The notes beneath the pieces are model-generated. The model did no database searches. It had not been told where the DNA came from and saw only the letters and a list, made by a program, of their open reading frames with translations. This document shows, in pieces, positions 1-7,468 of a DNA stretch of 64,000 bases. Position numbers and translations under genes: made by a program. Each line of letters opens with the position of its first letter. The stretch's first letter is position 1. This DNA comes from JADJSS01 sp964490845 (GTDB lineage Bacteria; Bacteroidota; Bacteroidia; Chitinophagales; JADIYW01), in the NCBI GenBank assembly GCA_964490845.1, contig CAZBED010000010.1, positions 32,379 to 96,378 of the forward strand, read 5' to 3'.

Positions 1-234
1 GCTACGGAGGTTATTCGTCGCATGCTAAGCGTTTGTTTTGAAGACATCGGGCTGAATCATGTTTTCGCAAGAATCGTTTCTGATAATATAGCAAGTCGCA
101 AAGCTGCGGAAAAATCAGGACTGAAGTATGAAGGCGCCTTTTTAAAAAGTCCAATGATGCACGAAAACACATTAATAGAAACGCATCGGTACGGTATTTC
201 CAGAGAAGATTATTTCAGAAGCATCGCCGGATAA
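1..234 (+). CDS. GNAT family N-acetyltransferase, C-terminal part
   Basis: The reading frame is open from the first base of the window, so the gene starts upstream and only the last 77 codons are seen. The translation reads like the end of a RimJ/RimL-type GNAT enzyme: a stretch NHVFARIVSDNIASRKAAEKSGLKYEGAF, here given in two parts, is the typical RxxxxNxxSxxxxEKxGF-like acetyl-CoA-binding helix and following strand. Such enzymes move an acetyl group from acetyl-CoA to an amine, often a protein N-terminus or small molecule; the substrate cannot be told. An internal ATG at 22 is not the true start because the frame continues upstream of it. Confidence 0.75.
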   Translation, partial: ATEVIRRMLSVCFEDIGLNHVFARIVSDNIASRKAAEKSGLKYEGAFLKSPMMHENTLIETHRYGISREDYFRSIAG

Positions 235-237
235 AAG

Positions 238-813
238 CTATTTACATTTCTTATACCGGTGGCAATCTGTCAGATGGTCATTTACCAGCCCGGTGGCCTG
301 CATGTGTGCATACAAAGTGGTGGACCCTAAAAATTTAAATCCCCGTTTTTTCATGTCTTTGGCCAGTGCATCCGATTCCGGAGATGTGGGCTGTATATCT
401 TTAAGGTGTTTTAATTGACTGACCAAAGGCTTTCCTCCGACAAAACTCCAGATATAGTTACTAAAAGAGCCGAACTCTCTCTGTACCTCCATAAACCGTT
501 GCGCGTTGTTAACAGTGGCTTCTATTTTAGCTCTGTTTCGTATAATACCAGTATCCTGCAATAATTTTTCCACTTTTTCCGGTGTGAATTTTGCGACTTT
601 CTTGTAATCGAAATTTGCAAATGCTTTCCGATAGCCGCCTCTGCGCTGTAGGATGATCCACCAGCTTAACCCGGCCTGAGCGCTTTCGAGTACCAGAAAT
701 TCAAACTGTTTCAGGTCGTCATAAACGGGAACCCCCCATTCTTCGTCGTGGTATTGTTCATACAATGGTTTTCCTATACACCAGTTGCATCGGATAATTT
801 CTTTTTTGCTCAT
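238..813 (-). CDS. tag: DNA-3-methyladenine glycosylase I
   Basis: Base-excision repair enzyme that removes 3-methyladenine from alkylated DNA. At 191 residues it has the normal family length. Near the N-terminus RCNWC and YHDEEWGVPVYDD (residues 8-33) match the Tag signature, with the conserved Glu (E43) just before AQAGLSWW. The C-terminal half carries KKRGFKFLGST and NDHLTDCH. Cys9, His22 and the His/Cys near the end are the expected zinc ligands. It starts 35 bases from the ATG of a divergent RNA methyltransferase, so the two genes share one short promoter region. It ends only 3 bases from the upstream acetyltransferase stop codon, in convergent orientation. Confidence 0.93.
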   Translation of the reverse strand: MSKKEIIRCNWCIGKPLYEQYHDEEWGVPVYDDLKQFEFLVLESAQAGLSWWIILQRRGGYRKAFANFDYKKVAKFTPEKVEKLLQDTGIIRNRAKIEATVNNAQRFMEVQREFGSFSNYIWSFVGGKPLVSQLKHLKDIQPTSPESDALAKDMKKRGFKFLGSTTLYAHMQATGLVNDHLTDCHRYKKCK

Positions 814-848
814 AACATAAAACTACAAAAATCTTTGTGCAATTTTGT

Positions 849-1655
849 ATGGTGAAATCGATTTCCAGCCTGCAAAACCCGCTGATTAAAAAAATCCTGC
901 TGCTGCAGGAAAAGTCCAGATTGCGCAGAGAGGAAAATCTGTTTGTCATAGACGGATGGAAAGAAACACAACTGGCAATAGAAAATGGCTTTGAAGTGGA
1001 TACAGTTTTGTGCCAACATTCCATAGCACATAGCCTACAGTTTTCAGATATAAGAGACACTATTGACCATCAACCATCAACTATCAACTATATAGAGGTC
1101 ACGGACGAAGTCTTTGACAAAATTTCCTATCGGGGAAACACGAGTAAAGTGGTAGCGCTCGCCAAACCTAAAAGCAATACACTGTCTGATTTAAAACTAT
1201 CGGAAAATCCATTGGTTGTAGTGTTAGATGGAATTGAAAAACCCGGCAATGTGGGTGCAATCCTGCGTACCGCAGATGCCACCGGTGTGGATGCCGTTAT
1301 TTGCTGCGATACACATTCCGACATTTACAACCCGAACACCATTCGTTCTTCGGTGGGTTGTGTGTTTACCAAACAAATTGCCATCAGCAGCAAAGAAGAA
1401 TGTATGGCTTTTCTGAAAGAAAACAAGATTGCCGTTTATACTACCTCGTTAAAGGCTGCGAAAAATTATCTGGAAGGGGATTATAAAAAACCATCCGCTT
1501 TTGTGTTTGGAACAGAAGCGGATGGTGTGAATGCTTTTTGGGAAGAGCATTCTGCTGCCAACATTATTATTCCCATGCGCGGACAGAATGATTCCCTGAA
1601 TGTTTCCAATGCAGCGGCAATTATACTTTTTGAAGCCTTACGGCAGCGAAATTAA
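849..1655 (+). CDS. TrmH/SpoU family RNA methyltransferase
   Basis: SAM-dependent 2'-O-ribose methyltransferase of the SPOUT superfamily, acting on rRNA or tRNA. The C-terminal knot motifs are clear: KPGNVGAILRTADATG (motif 1, with the catalytic Arg), FGTEADGVN (motif 2) and IPMRGQNDSLNVSNAAAI (motif 3). The N-terminal part (SLQNPLIKKILLLQEKSRLRREE) is the L30e-like substrate-binding domain seen in 23S rRNA methyltransferases such as RlmB and TsnR. The ATG at 849 was chosen over a GTG at 837 because the family usually begins just before this IxSxxNPxIK segment. Residues near 75-82 are encoded by a heptameric tandem repeat (see 1067-1091) and look like an in-frame insertion between the two domains. 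Confidence 0.88.
   Translation: MVKSISSLQNPLIKKILLLQEKSRLRREENLFVIDGWKETQLAIENGFEVDTVLCQHSIAHSLQFSDIRDTIDHQPSTINYIEVTDEVFDKISYRGNTSKVVALAKPKSNTLSDLKLSENPLVVVLDGIEKPGNVGAILRTADATGVDAVICCDTHSDIYNPNTIRSSVGCVFTKQIAISSKEECMAFLKENKIAVYTTSLKAAKNYLEGDYKKPSAFVFGTEADGVNAFWEEHSAANIIIPMRGQNDSLNVSNAAAIILFEALRQRN
1067..1091 (+). repeat. Heptamer tandem repeat CCATCAA/CTATCAA inside a CDS
   Basis: Three and a half copies of a heptamer (CCATCAA, CCATCAA, CTATCAA, CTAT) lie in the linker of the RNA methyltransferase gene. Three copies make 21 bases, so the frame is kept; the encoded residues are DHQPSTINY. Similar AACCATTA-type runs also occur between genes (10426-10446). Confidence 0.7.
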
Positions 1656-1733
1656 TTACTGTTTTGTAACAGTAGATGCACATGTTGTACCACCACCTTT
1701 TTTTTGCAATGCCATACATTATTAGTAGTATTT

Positions 1734-2426
1734 TTATTTAGGGACTATCGTGTTCTGCTCAAAAAGCCTCCAGATTTTTTCATCGGGTACCGGTGCACTA
1801 ATTTCAATTTTTTCATTTTTCACAGGATGTGTAAATTCTATCTTTCTTGCATGAAGATGAATGCTTCTTGTATTTTCATTCGGCCTGTCGTAGCCATATT
1901 TTATATCCCCTTTTATAGGCGAACCTATTTTGGCCAGTTGTGCGCGTATCTGGTGAAACCGTCCCGTTTCTAATTGTATTTCCAGTAAATGATAATGATC
2001 GGAACTTGCCAGCATCTTATAGTGCAGCACACATTTTTTTGAGTGTGCCACTTCTTTATCGAATAACTTTGCCTTTCGTTGTTTTTCGTCTTTCAGGTGG
2101 TAATGAATCAATGTTCCTTCTTCATCTTTCGGCCGGGTTTTCACTACCGCCCAATATGTTTTTTTTACCTCCTTTGTTTTAAATAATTCATTGAGCCTTG
2201 TTAGTCCTTTGCTCGTGCGGGCAAACAAGACAATGCCTGAAACGGGCCTGTCAATACGGTGTACCACTCCTAAAAATACCTCACCGGGTTTTTGATATTT
2301 TTCCTTTATATACTCTTTTACAAAGTCCACCAGCGGCTTGTCACCGGTCTCATCGCCTTGTACGATATCGCCGCTTTTTTTATTGACAGCTATAATATGG
2401 TTGTCTTCGTATAAGATTTCCGGCAT
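1734..2426 (-). CDS. RluA family pseudouridine synthase
   Basis: Isomerises uridine to pseudouridine in rRNA or tRNA. The family core is plain: ILYEDNHIIAVNKKSG at the start, then GVVHRIDRPVSGIVLFARTS with the catalytic Asp (D59), then KTYWAVV and GRFHQIRAQLAKIG PIKGDIKYG near the end. The protein is 230 residues and lacks the N-terminal S4 RNA-binding domain of RluC and RluD, like the short RluA and TruC-type enzymes. The exact target base cannot be assigned from sequence. The gene converges on the RNA methyltransferase with an 80-base gap, so two RNA-modifying genes end towards each other. Confidence 0.9.
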   Translation of the reverse strand: MPEILYEDNHIIAVNKKSGDIVQGDETGDKPLVDFVKEYIKEKYQKPGEVFLGVVHRIDRPVSGIVLFARTSKGLTRLNELFKTKEVKKTYWAVVKTRPKDEEGTLIHYHLKDEKQRKAKLFDKEVAHSKKCVLHYKMLASSDHYHLLEIQLETGRFHQIRAQLAKIGSPIKGDIKYGYDRPNENTRSIHLHARKIEFTHPVKNEKIEISAPVPDEKIWRLFEQNTIVPK

Positions 2427-2477
2427 AACGAACGGGTAATGTTTTAAACTTTACCAAAGTTAGCTTAAATTCGTAGA

Positions 2478-3326
2478 ATGAATAATCAGCCGGTCATAAT
2501 TTTAGGAATGCATCGCAGCGGCACTACGATGATTACCAAAATGCTTGAACGTCTCGGGTTGTTTGTTGGAGCCGAAAAAGAAATCAATCACGAAGCACTT
2601 TTCTTCTGGGAAATCAATAACTGGATTTTTGATATCCATACCGCTACTCCCGAAAAACCGTATAATCTGAGATATACCAATCCGGAATGCCGGAAAATAA
2701 TTCACGAGTCGCTGGATTATTTTGTGCAGTCCCGGAAACGCAAACAATACCTCGGCGAATTCTATTCCCGCTATAAAAATATTCAGGATATGGATATTCC
2801 GTTTGGATGGAAAGACCCAAAGAATACGTTTACCATCGATTTCTGGAAACATATCTTTCCGCATCCCCGTATCATCCATATTTACAGAAATCCCATTGAT
2901 TCCGTTTCCAGTTACATAGAACGCGATTTGGCCTTAAAAAACAAATTTGAGTGGAATTGGAAGAAAAGGCTCAAACGGGACTGGCTGCTCAGTAAAAATT
3001 TTCACGAAAACTTCAGATTGTATAACCTGAATGAAGGCTATGATTTATGGGAAGAATATGTCAGCAAGGCGCTTTCCTTGAAGGATGAATTTGAACAATA
3101 CACAGCGGTGCGGTATGAAGACTTTTTGACGCAACCAAAAGAAAAGCTGCAGGAGTTGGCGCATTTCTCCGGATTGAACCCGTCAGAAGCGCAATTGAAT
3201 TCAGCCATAGAAGGAATTCAGCAGGACAGGGCATTTGCATTTGTCAATAATGAAACATATTTTCAGGTGTATCAGCAATTAAAAAACAAACCGCTTTTGC
3301 GGCAATTGGGATACGATCAACTGTGA
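2478..3326 (+). CDS. Sulfotransferase family protein
   Basis: Likely transfers a sulfuryl group from PAPS to a carbohydrate or other acceptor. The 5'-phosphosulfate-binding loop is visible at the N-terminus (ILGMHRSGTTMITKMLERLG, residues 8-27). The 3'-phosphate-binding strand-helix is RIIHIYRNPIDSVSSYI with the usual RNPxDxxxS pattern. There is no signal peptide or membrane segment, so it should be cytoplasmic. Its stop codon overlaps the start of the next glycosyltransferase gene by one base (TGATG), so the two are translationally coupled. The context of glycosyltransferases and an epimerase suggests it decorates a surface polysaccharide or glycan; that is an inference. Confidence 0.85.
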   Translation: MNNQPVIILGMHRSGTTMITKMLERLGLFVGAEKEINHEALFFWEINNWIFDIHTATPEKPYNLRYTNPECRKIIHESLDYFVQSRKRKQYLGEFYSRYKNIQDMDIPFGWKDPKNTFTIDFWKHIFPHPRIIHIYRNPIDSVSSYIERDLALKNKFEWNWKKRLKRDWLLSKNFHENFRLYNLNEGYDLWEEYVSKALSLKDEFEQYTAVRYEDFLTQPKEKLQELAHFSGLNPSEAQLNSAIEGIQQDRAFAFVNNETYFQVYQQLKNKPLLRQLGYDQL

Positions 3327-4267
3327 TGGAAGCAGGCAGCGTTCAGATACTATTAGCCACCTACAACGGCGGAGAATTTCTCGCAGAGCAATTAGACAGC
3401 TTGTTTTCACAGACCTTCCAATCATTTACCCTGCTGATCAGAGATGACGGCTCTTCAGACAAAACGTTAGCTATCATTGCCGCTTATGAGCAGCGCTTTC
3501 CGGACAGAATACAGTTGCTGATAGATGACAAACGCAATGTCGGCGCCACACAAAATTTTGGATTGCTGTTAGAGCAATCTTCCGCCAATTACATTTTCTT
3601 TTGTGATCAGGATGATGTCTGGCTGAAAAACAAAATGGAGGTATCTCTGCAAAAAATCCGTTCACTGGAAGATGGTGATGTGGCTGTTCCGTGCATGGTT
3701 TTTTCTGATATGAAATCCATCGATGAAAAAGGCGTTGTCATTTCCGGCTCTGTCTGGCATCAATTAAAGTTAGCGCCAAAGTATTTTACGCTTCCGCGTT
3801 TACTCGTTCAAAATATTCCGCACGGTTGTACAATGGTCATTAACAGGGCTATGCGCAATCTGGCATACCCTGTGCCGCAGCAAGCCATCCTCCATGACCA
3901 CTGGATAGCCTTGCTGGCGGCGGCATGCGGAAAATGGGCGGCTATCACAGAGCCGACCATTTTGTTGAGAGACCACAGTGCTAATGTGACCAGAAAGCAA
4001 ACCGGTATTGTGGAAAAAGTTAAACGAATCATCACCAATACTTTCTCGGCAGAGGAGTATAATTATTTTATAAAAATCAGGACTCAACAAGCCGGAGTGT
4101 TGTTACAAAGAACGGCAGGCCTGATTACAACGCGGCAATCTGAGTTGCTTCAGGATTTTTCTCGTCTGGCAGCTACCAGAGGTCTTAGCCGTAAGCGGAT
4201 ATTTTTGAAGAATAAATTTTACCGTACCACTTTTCTGCATACACTTAAAATGATTTTACGGGCATAA
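3326..4267 (+). CDS. Glycosyltransferase family 2 protein
   Basis: GT-A fold glycosyltransferase that adds a sugar from a nucleotide donor. The start VQILLATYNGGEFLAEQLDS and then LLIRDDGSSDKT are the nucleotide-binding motifs; FFCDQDDVW carries the DxD-like metal site. This arrangement, with LxEQLDSxxxQTxxxxxLxIRDDGS, is typical of rhamnosyltransferase-like members of polysaccharide clusters. The ATG at 3326 overlaps the sulfotransferase stop; a GTG three bases earlier is also possible. No membrane segment is seen. Donor and acceptor cannot be told. Confidence 0.88.
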   Translation: MEAGSVQILLATYNGGEFLAEQLDSLFSQTFQSFTLLIRDDGSSDKTLAIIAAYEQRFPDRIQLLIDDKRNVGATQNFGLLLEQSSANYIFFCDQDDVWLKNKMEVSLQKIRSLEDGDVAVPCMVFSDMKSIDEKGVVISGSVWHQLKLAPKYFTLPRLLVQNIPHGCTMVINRAMRNLAYPVPQQAILHDHWIALLAAACGKWAAITEPTILLRDHSANVTRKQTGIVEKVKRIITNTFSAEEYNYFIKIRTQQAGVLLQRTAGLITTRQSELLQDFSRLAATRGLSRKRIFLKNKFYRTTFLHTLKMILRA

Positions 4268-4344
4268 ACCACAGTTTGATACAGGCAAATTTTTAGATTG
4301 AGGATTTTTGTCTTATTTTGTTCGTGATTCTAACGTAAACGATT

Positions 4345-5487
4345 TTGAAGAATATTCTTATCACCGGCGGTGCGGGTTTTATAGGCTCCCATCTTTCTTT
4401 GGCATTGATAGCGAAAGGGTATCGGGTGACTGTGTTGGATAATCTTCATCCACAGATTCATGGCGCTGACCCTGAAGCTACGTCGCCTTTATATCTGTCG
4501 ATAAAAGATAAAGTGAATTTTGTCAGAGGTGATGTCACGGGCAAAAGCGATTGGGCAAAAGTATTACAGCAGCAGCATATCATAGTTCATTTCGCGGCAG
4601 AAACCGGAACCGGACAGAGCATGTATGAAATTGAGCGGTACACCAATGTCAATGTGGGCGGAACATCCATATTGCTGGATTTCCTGACCAATGAACAACA
4701 CGAAGTGGAAAAGGTAATTGTGGCAAGTTCACGCGCCATTTACGGTGAAGGGAAGTATTATTCCATCGAAAAGAATAAATTTTATTATCCGTTAGAAAGA
4801 AAGGAACATGATTTGCAGAACGGAATCTTTGAACTTCGCAATCCGGATGATGAAAGTAAGTTTCTGGAAGTTTGTGCTACGGACGAACAGAGCCGTATTC
4901 AACCCAATTCTATCTATGGATTAACGAAATACCACCAGGAGCAGGCGTTGATGATTTGCTGTAAATCGCTCCATATTCCCTGTGTGGCGTTTCGCTATCA
5001 GAATGTGTATGGGCCGGGACAATCGTTAACAAATCCATATACAGGCATCTTGTCTATCTTTTCCAACCGAATCAAACAGCAAAAGCCAATCAATATTTTT
5101 GAAGACGGAAAGGAAAGCCGTGATTTTGTGTTCATAGATGACGTGATACAGGCAACGATGCTCGGGATAGAAAAACCGGAAGCGGATTTCAATTCGTTCA
5201 ATGTAGGCACAGGCGTAGCAAGCAGTGTATTGGACGTGGCTACAGCGCTGATGAGTAATTACGGTATAGAGGTTCCACTGGAAATCTCAGGGCAATACAG
5301 AAAAGGAGATATACGACATAATTATGCTGACCTGCGACTAATTAAAGAGAAACTTGCATTTACACCAAAGGTATCCTTTAATGAAGGTATTCGCCAGTTT
5401 TGTCAATGGGTGGATGCGCAAGCCATTCAAACGGATAGATATGAGCAGTCGCTGGCGGAGATGAAGGCGAAAGGATTAATGAAATAA
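4345..5487 (+). CDS. NAD-dependent sugar epimerase/dehydratase (extended SDR)
   Basis: Nucleotide-sugar epimerase or dehydratase. The Rossmann motif ITGGAGFIGSHL lies at residues 6-17, and the catalytic Tyr and Lys are Y191 and K195 in SIYGLTKYHQE. VLDNLHPQIHG and ASSRAIYGEGKY resemble the dTDP-L-rhamnose 4-epimerase-like subgroup; a roughly 45-residue insertion follows RAIYGEG. The start is unusual: in-frame codons upstream are TAA ACG ATT and then TTG, so translation most likely begins at TTG 4345, giving MKNILITGG directly. It sits between two GT2 genes in the same direction, so it probably makes a sugar donor for them. Confidence 0.87.
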   Translation: MKNILITGGAGFIGSHLSLALIAKGYRVTVLDNLHPQIHGADPEATSPLYLSIKDKVNFVRGDVTGKSDWAKVLQQQHIIVHFAAETGTGQSMYEIERYTNVNVGGTSILLDFLTNEQHEVEKVIVASSRAIYGEGKYYSIEKNKFYYPLERKEHDLQNGIFELRNPDDESKFLEVCATDEQSRIQPNSIYGLTKYHQEQALMICCKSLHIPCVAFRYQNVYGPGQSLTNPYTGILSIFSNRIKQQKPINIFEDGKESRDFVFIDDVIQATMLGIEKPEADFNSFNVGTGVASSVLDVATALMSNYGIEVPLEISGQYRKGDIRHNYADLRLIKEKLAFTPKVSFNEGIRQFCQWVDAQAIQTDRYEQSLAEMKAKGLMK

Positions 5488-5569
5488 CCGATACTGTATA
5501 TCCCGATTGGCCAGACGGCTTCAAGTCGTCATCCGGCAAACCACTAAAGAATAAAAGCAAGATAAGGAT

Positions 5570-6478
5570 ATGAAGAAAATCGGCATCGTCACTATAACCT
5601 ATAACAGTGCTCAGGTCATAGAGCCGTTTATGGATTGTACGTTGCGGCAGACGCATTCCAATTTTATTCTGTATATCATTGATAATGTTTCTTCTGATAA
5701 TACTCTTGGATTGCTCCGAAAATACAGGGACGACAGGATTGTATTGCTTGCCAATGACAAGAATATTGGTGTCGCTGCGGGTAACAACCAGGGCATCCGG
5801 CAAGCGATAGACGATGGATGTGAAGAGATTTTAATTATCAACAACGACGTCGAGTTTGAAAATACCTTGCTGGAAAAATTATCCCGACAACTGGTGGAAC
5901 TGAACTGTAGCCTGGTGGCGCCCAAGATGATGTATTATCCGGAAACCAACCTGATTTGGTGGGCAGGAACGAAGTTTACAGAAAAAGACGGCTGTATGAC
6001 CAATCATATCGGAATACAACAGGAGGATAAAGGCCAGTTCGATAAAATTGAACCGATGGACTACGCACCGACCTGTTGTGTACTGCTGAAGAAAGAAGTG
6101 GTGCATGATATTGGGTTTATGGATGAAAAATATTTCGCCTATTACGATGATACCGACTTTTTCTACAGGATTTATAAACAGGGAAAACATCAGCTTTTTT
6201 ATTACCCGTTTGTAAAATTCTATCATAAAGTGGGCGGCTTGTCCAACATGAAGGAAGGCAATGCTAAAAAATTTAAATTCAATAATTTTTACATCCACCT
6301 TATCACCCGAAATCACGTTTATTACCTCCGCAAACAAAAGCGCTGGAGAGCCTGGTATAATATCATCTATTTCTATTTCCGGATGAACCTTCGTTTCCTG
6401 TTCAGCGGCAAGTATCATCGAAATTTCTCTACATTCTGGCTGTTGCAGAAATCCTATTACGAAGGATTAATCCTTTAA
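5570..6478 (+). CDS. Glycosyltransferase family 2 protein (rhamnosyltransferase-like)
   Basis: GT-A glycosyltransferase of the WbbL/rhamnosyltransferase-like group. Motifs: GIVTITYNSAQVIEPF, LYIIDNVSSDNT, NIGVAAGNNQGI (typical NxGxAxGNN motif of this group) and IINNDVEF as the DxD-type metal site. Later come PTCCVLLKKEVVHDIGFMDE and FFYRIYKQG, which contribute to acceptor binding. There is no signal peptide; the basic C-terminal part with aromatic residues (around 245-290) may sit on the membrane. It is the last gene of the glycan cluster and is followed by a 200-base non-coding stretch. Confidence 0.87.
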   Translation: MKKIGIVTITYNSAQVIEPFMDCTLRQTHSNFILYIIDNVSSDNTLGLLRKYRDDRIVLLANDKNIGVAAGNNQGIRQAIDDGCEEILIINNDVEFENTLLEKLSRQLVELNCSLVAPKMMYYPETNLIWWAGTKFTEKDGCMTNHIGIQQEDKGQFDKIEPMDYAPTCCVLLKKEVVHDIGFMDEKYFAYYDDTDFFYRIYKQGKHQLFYYPFVKFYHKVGGLSNMKEGNAKKFKFNNFYIHLITRNHVYYLRKQKRWRAWYNIIYFYFRMNLRFLFSGKYHRNFSTFWLLQKSYYEGLIL

Positions 6479-6500
6479 TCCATCAGGCGTCCCGTTTTTT

Positions 6501-6518
6501 GTTTGACCTAAGTCAAAC
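6501..6518. promoter_or_regulatory. Dyad GTTTGAC-CTAA-GTCAAAC
   Basis: A perfect 7-bp inverted repeat with a 4-base spacer lies 22 bases after the glycosyltransferase stop. It has no T-run directly after it, so it fits an operator better than a terminator. The core TTGAC-N4-GTCAA resembles CRP/FNR-type sites in form. The next gene start is 160 bases downstream. Confidence 0.35.
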
Positions 6519-6586
6519 GGCATCTTAAAAAACTCTTAAAAAACAACCATTTAACAAGTTTTTAAGCATTTTCTGTTACCCGTAAG

Positions 6587-6617
6587 TTGGTATACTAAGC
6601 CCGTAGCCTTAACTTTA
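6587..6617 (+). promoter_or_regulatory. Candidate Bacteroidota promoter for the L,D-transpeptidase gene
   Basis: TTG at 6587 and TAACTTTA at 6610-6617 are 20 bases apart, matching the TTG / TAnnTTTG pattern of the phylum's primary sigma factor with one mismatch in the -7 element. The gene ATG is at 6680, leaving a leader of about 55 bases. Confidence 0.35.
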
Positions 6618-6679
6618 AAACACAAAGCGCAGCTATAGGCTCTTTTTACAAGACGTAAACATTTTTAAGAATTATTAGC

Positions 6680-7468
6680 ATGAAGAAAAGAACTATCTTT
6701 CTGATAGCGTTGGTTATCTTTTTTCCCTTAAATAACCTTCCGTCGTATGCCACCGGCGCATCTTCAGAGGATGCAGTTGCAGGCATGTCTTCGCCGTACC
6801 TATTCACGCCGGATAATGTTGAGGGCAATGCTTCCGGAAACAGCGTCAGTCATTTTCTCGATGGATTTTCCTCCATTTCCGCGGATGCGATGAAGTATGC
6901 GTTAACCGGTTATGCGGCATTGAACGAAGCAGGAAAAATTCTCCAAAAAGATATCATCACGATAGTTGATTTCAGCAAGCCGTCCACACAGGAAAGGTTG
7001 TTTGTCATTAACCTCAAAACAAAAAGTGTGCTTGCAAAAAGTCTGTGTGCGCACGGCAGAAACAGCGGAGAGATTTTCGCGGAAAAATTTTCCAACAATG
7101 CCGAATCCTATCAGAGCAGTCTTGGTTTTTATATTGCTAACGAAACGTATGACGGCAAACATGGCTATTCCCTCCGATTGGACGGTGAAGAAGCCGGTAT
7201 CAACGACAACGCCCGCGACAGAGGCGTAGTAGTACACGGTGCGGATTATGTGAGCAAATCTTTCATCAATAATACCGGAAGATTAGGCAGAAGCCAGGGA
7301 TGTCCGGCTCTGCCGATGGATATGTATCAGAAAATTATCAGCCTGATTAAAGGCGGCTCGTGTTTCTTTATTTATCATCCGAACAATTACTACAGAACCC
7401 ATTCGCTGATTTTGAAACACTACAATGAATCGTGTCTGGCAGAAGTGGTGTCCGGCTTAACTGAGTAG
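6680..7468 (+). CDS. Murein L,D-transpeptidase catalytic domain protein (YkuD_2 type)
   Basis: Exported enzyme that probably makes or trims 3-3 or lipoprotein cross-links in peptidoglycan. A Sec signal peptide fills residues 1-25 (MKKRTIFLIALVIFF...SYATG). The catalytic region near the C-terminus has VVVHGADYVSKSF (H186) and GRSQGCPAL with nucleophile C208, the arrangement of the YkuD_2 family in Bacteroidota. The middle part (residues 65-130) carries the strand FVINLKTKSVLAKSL and AHGRNSG. Its 3' end overlaps the convergent second L,D-transpeptidase gene by 49 bases, so the two transcripts are antisense at their ends. Confidence 0.88.
   Translation: MKKRTIFLIALVIFFPLNNLPSYATGASSEDAVAGMSSPYLFTPDNVEGNASGNSVSHFLDGFSSISADAMKYALTGYAALNEAGKILQKDIITIVDFSKPSTQERLFVINLKTKSVLAKSLCAHGRNSGEIFAEKFSNNAESYQSSLGFYIANETYDGKHGYSLRLDGEEAGINDNARDRGVVVHGADYVSKSFINNTGRLGRSQGCPALPMDMYQKIISLIKGGSCFFIYHPNNYYRTHSLILKHYNESCLAEVVSGLTE

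Noticed and set aside
1657..1674. Hairpin TACTGTT-TTGT-AACAGTA after the RNA methyltransferase stop
   Set aside because: Short and AT-rich stem without a T-run; may be chance, not strong enough for a terminator call.
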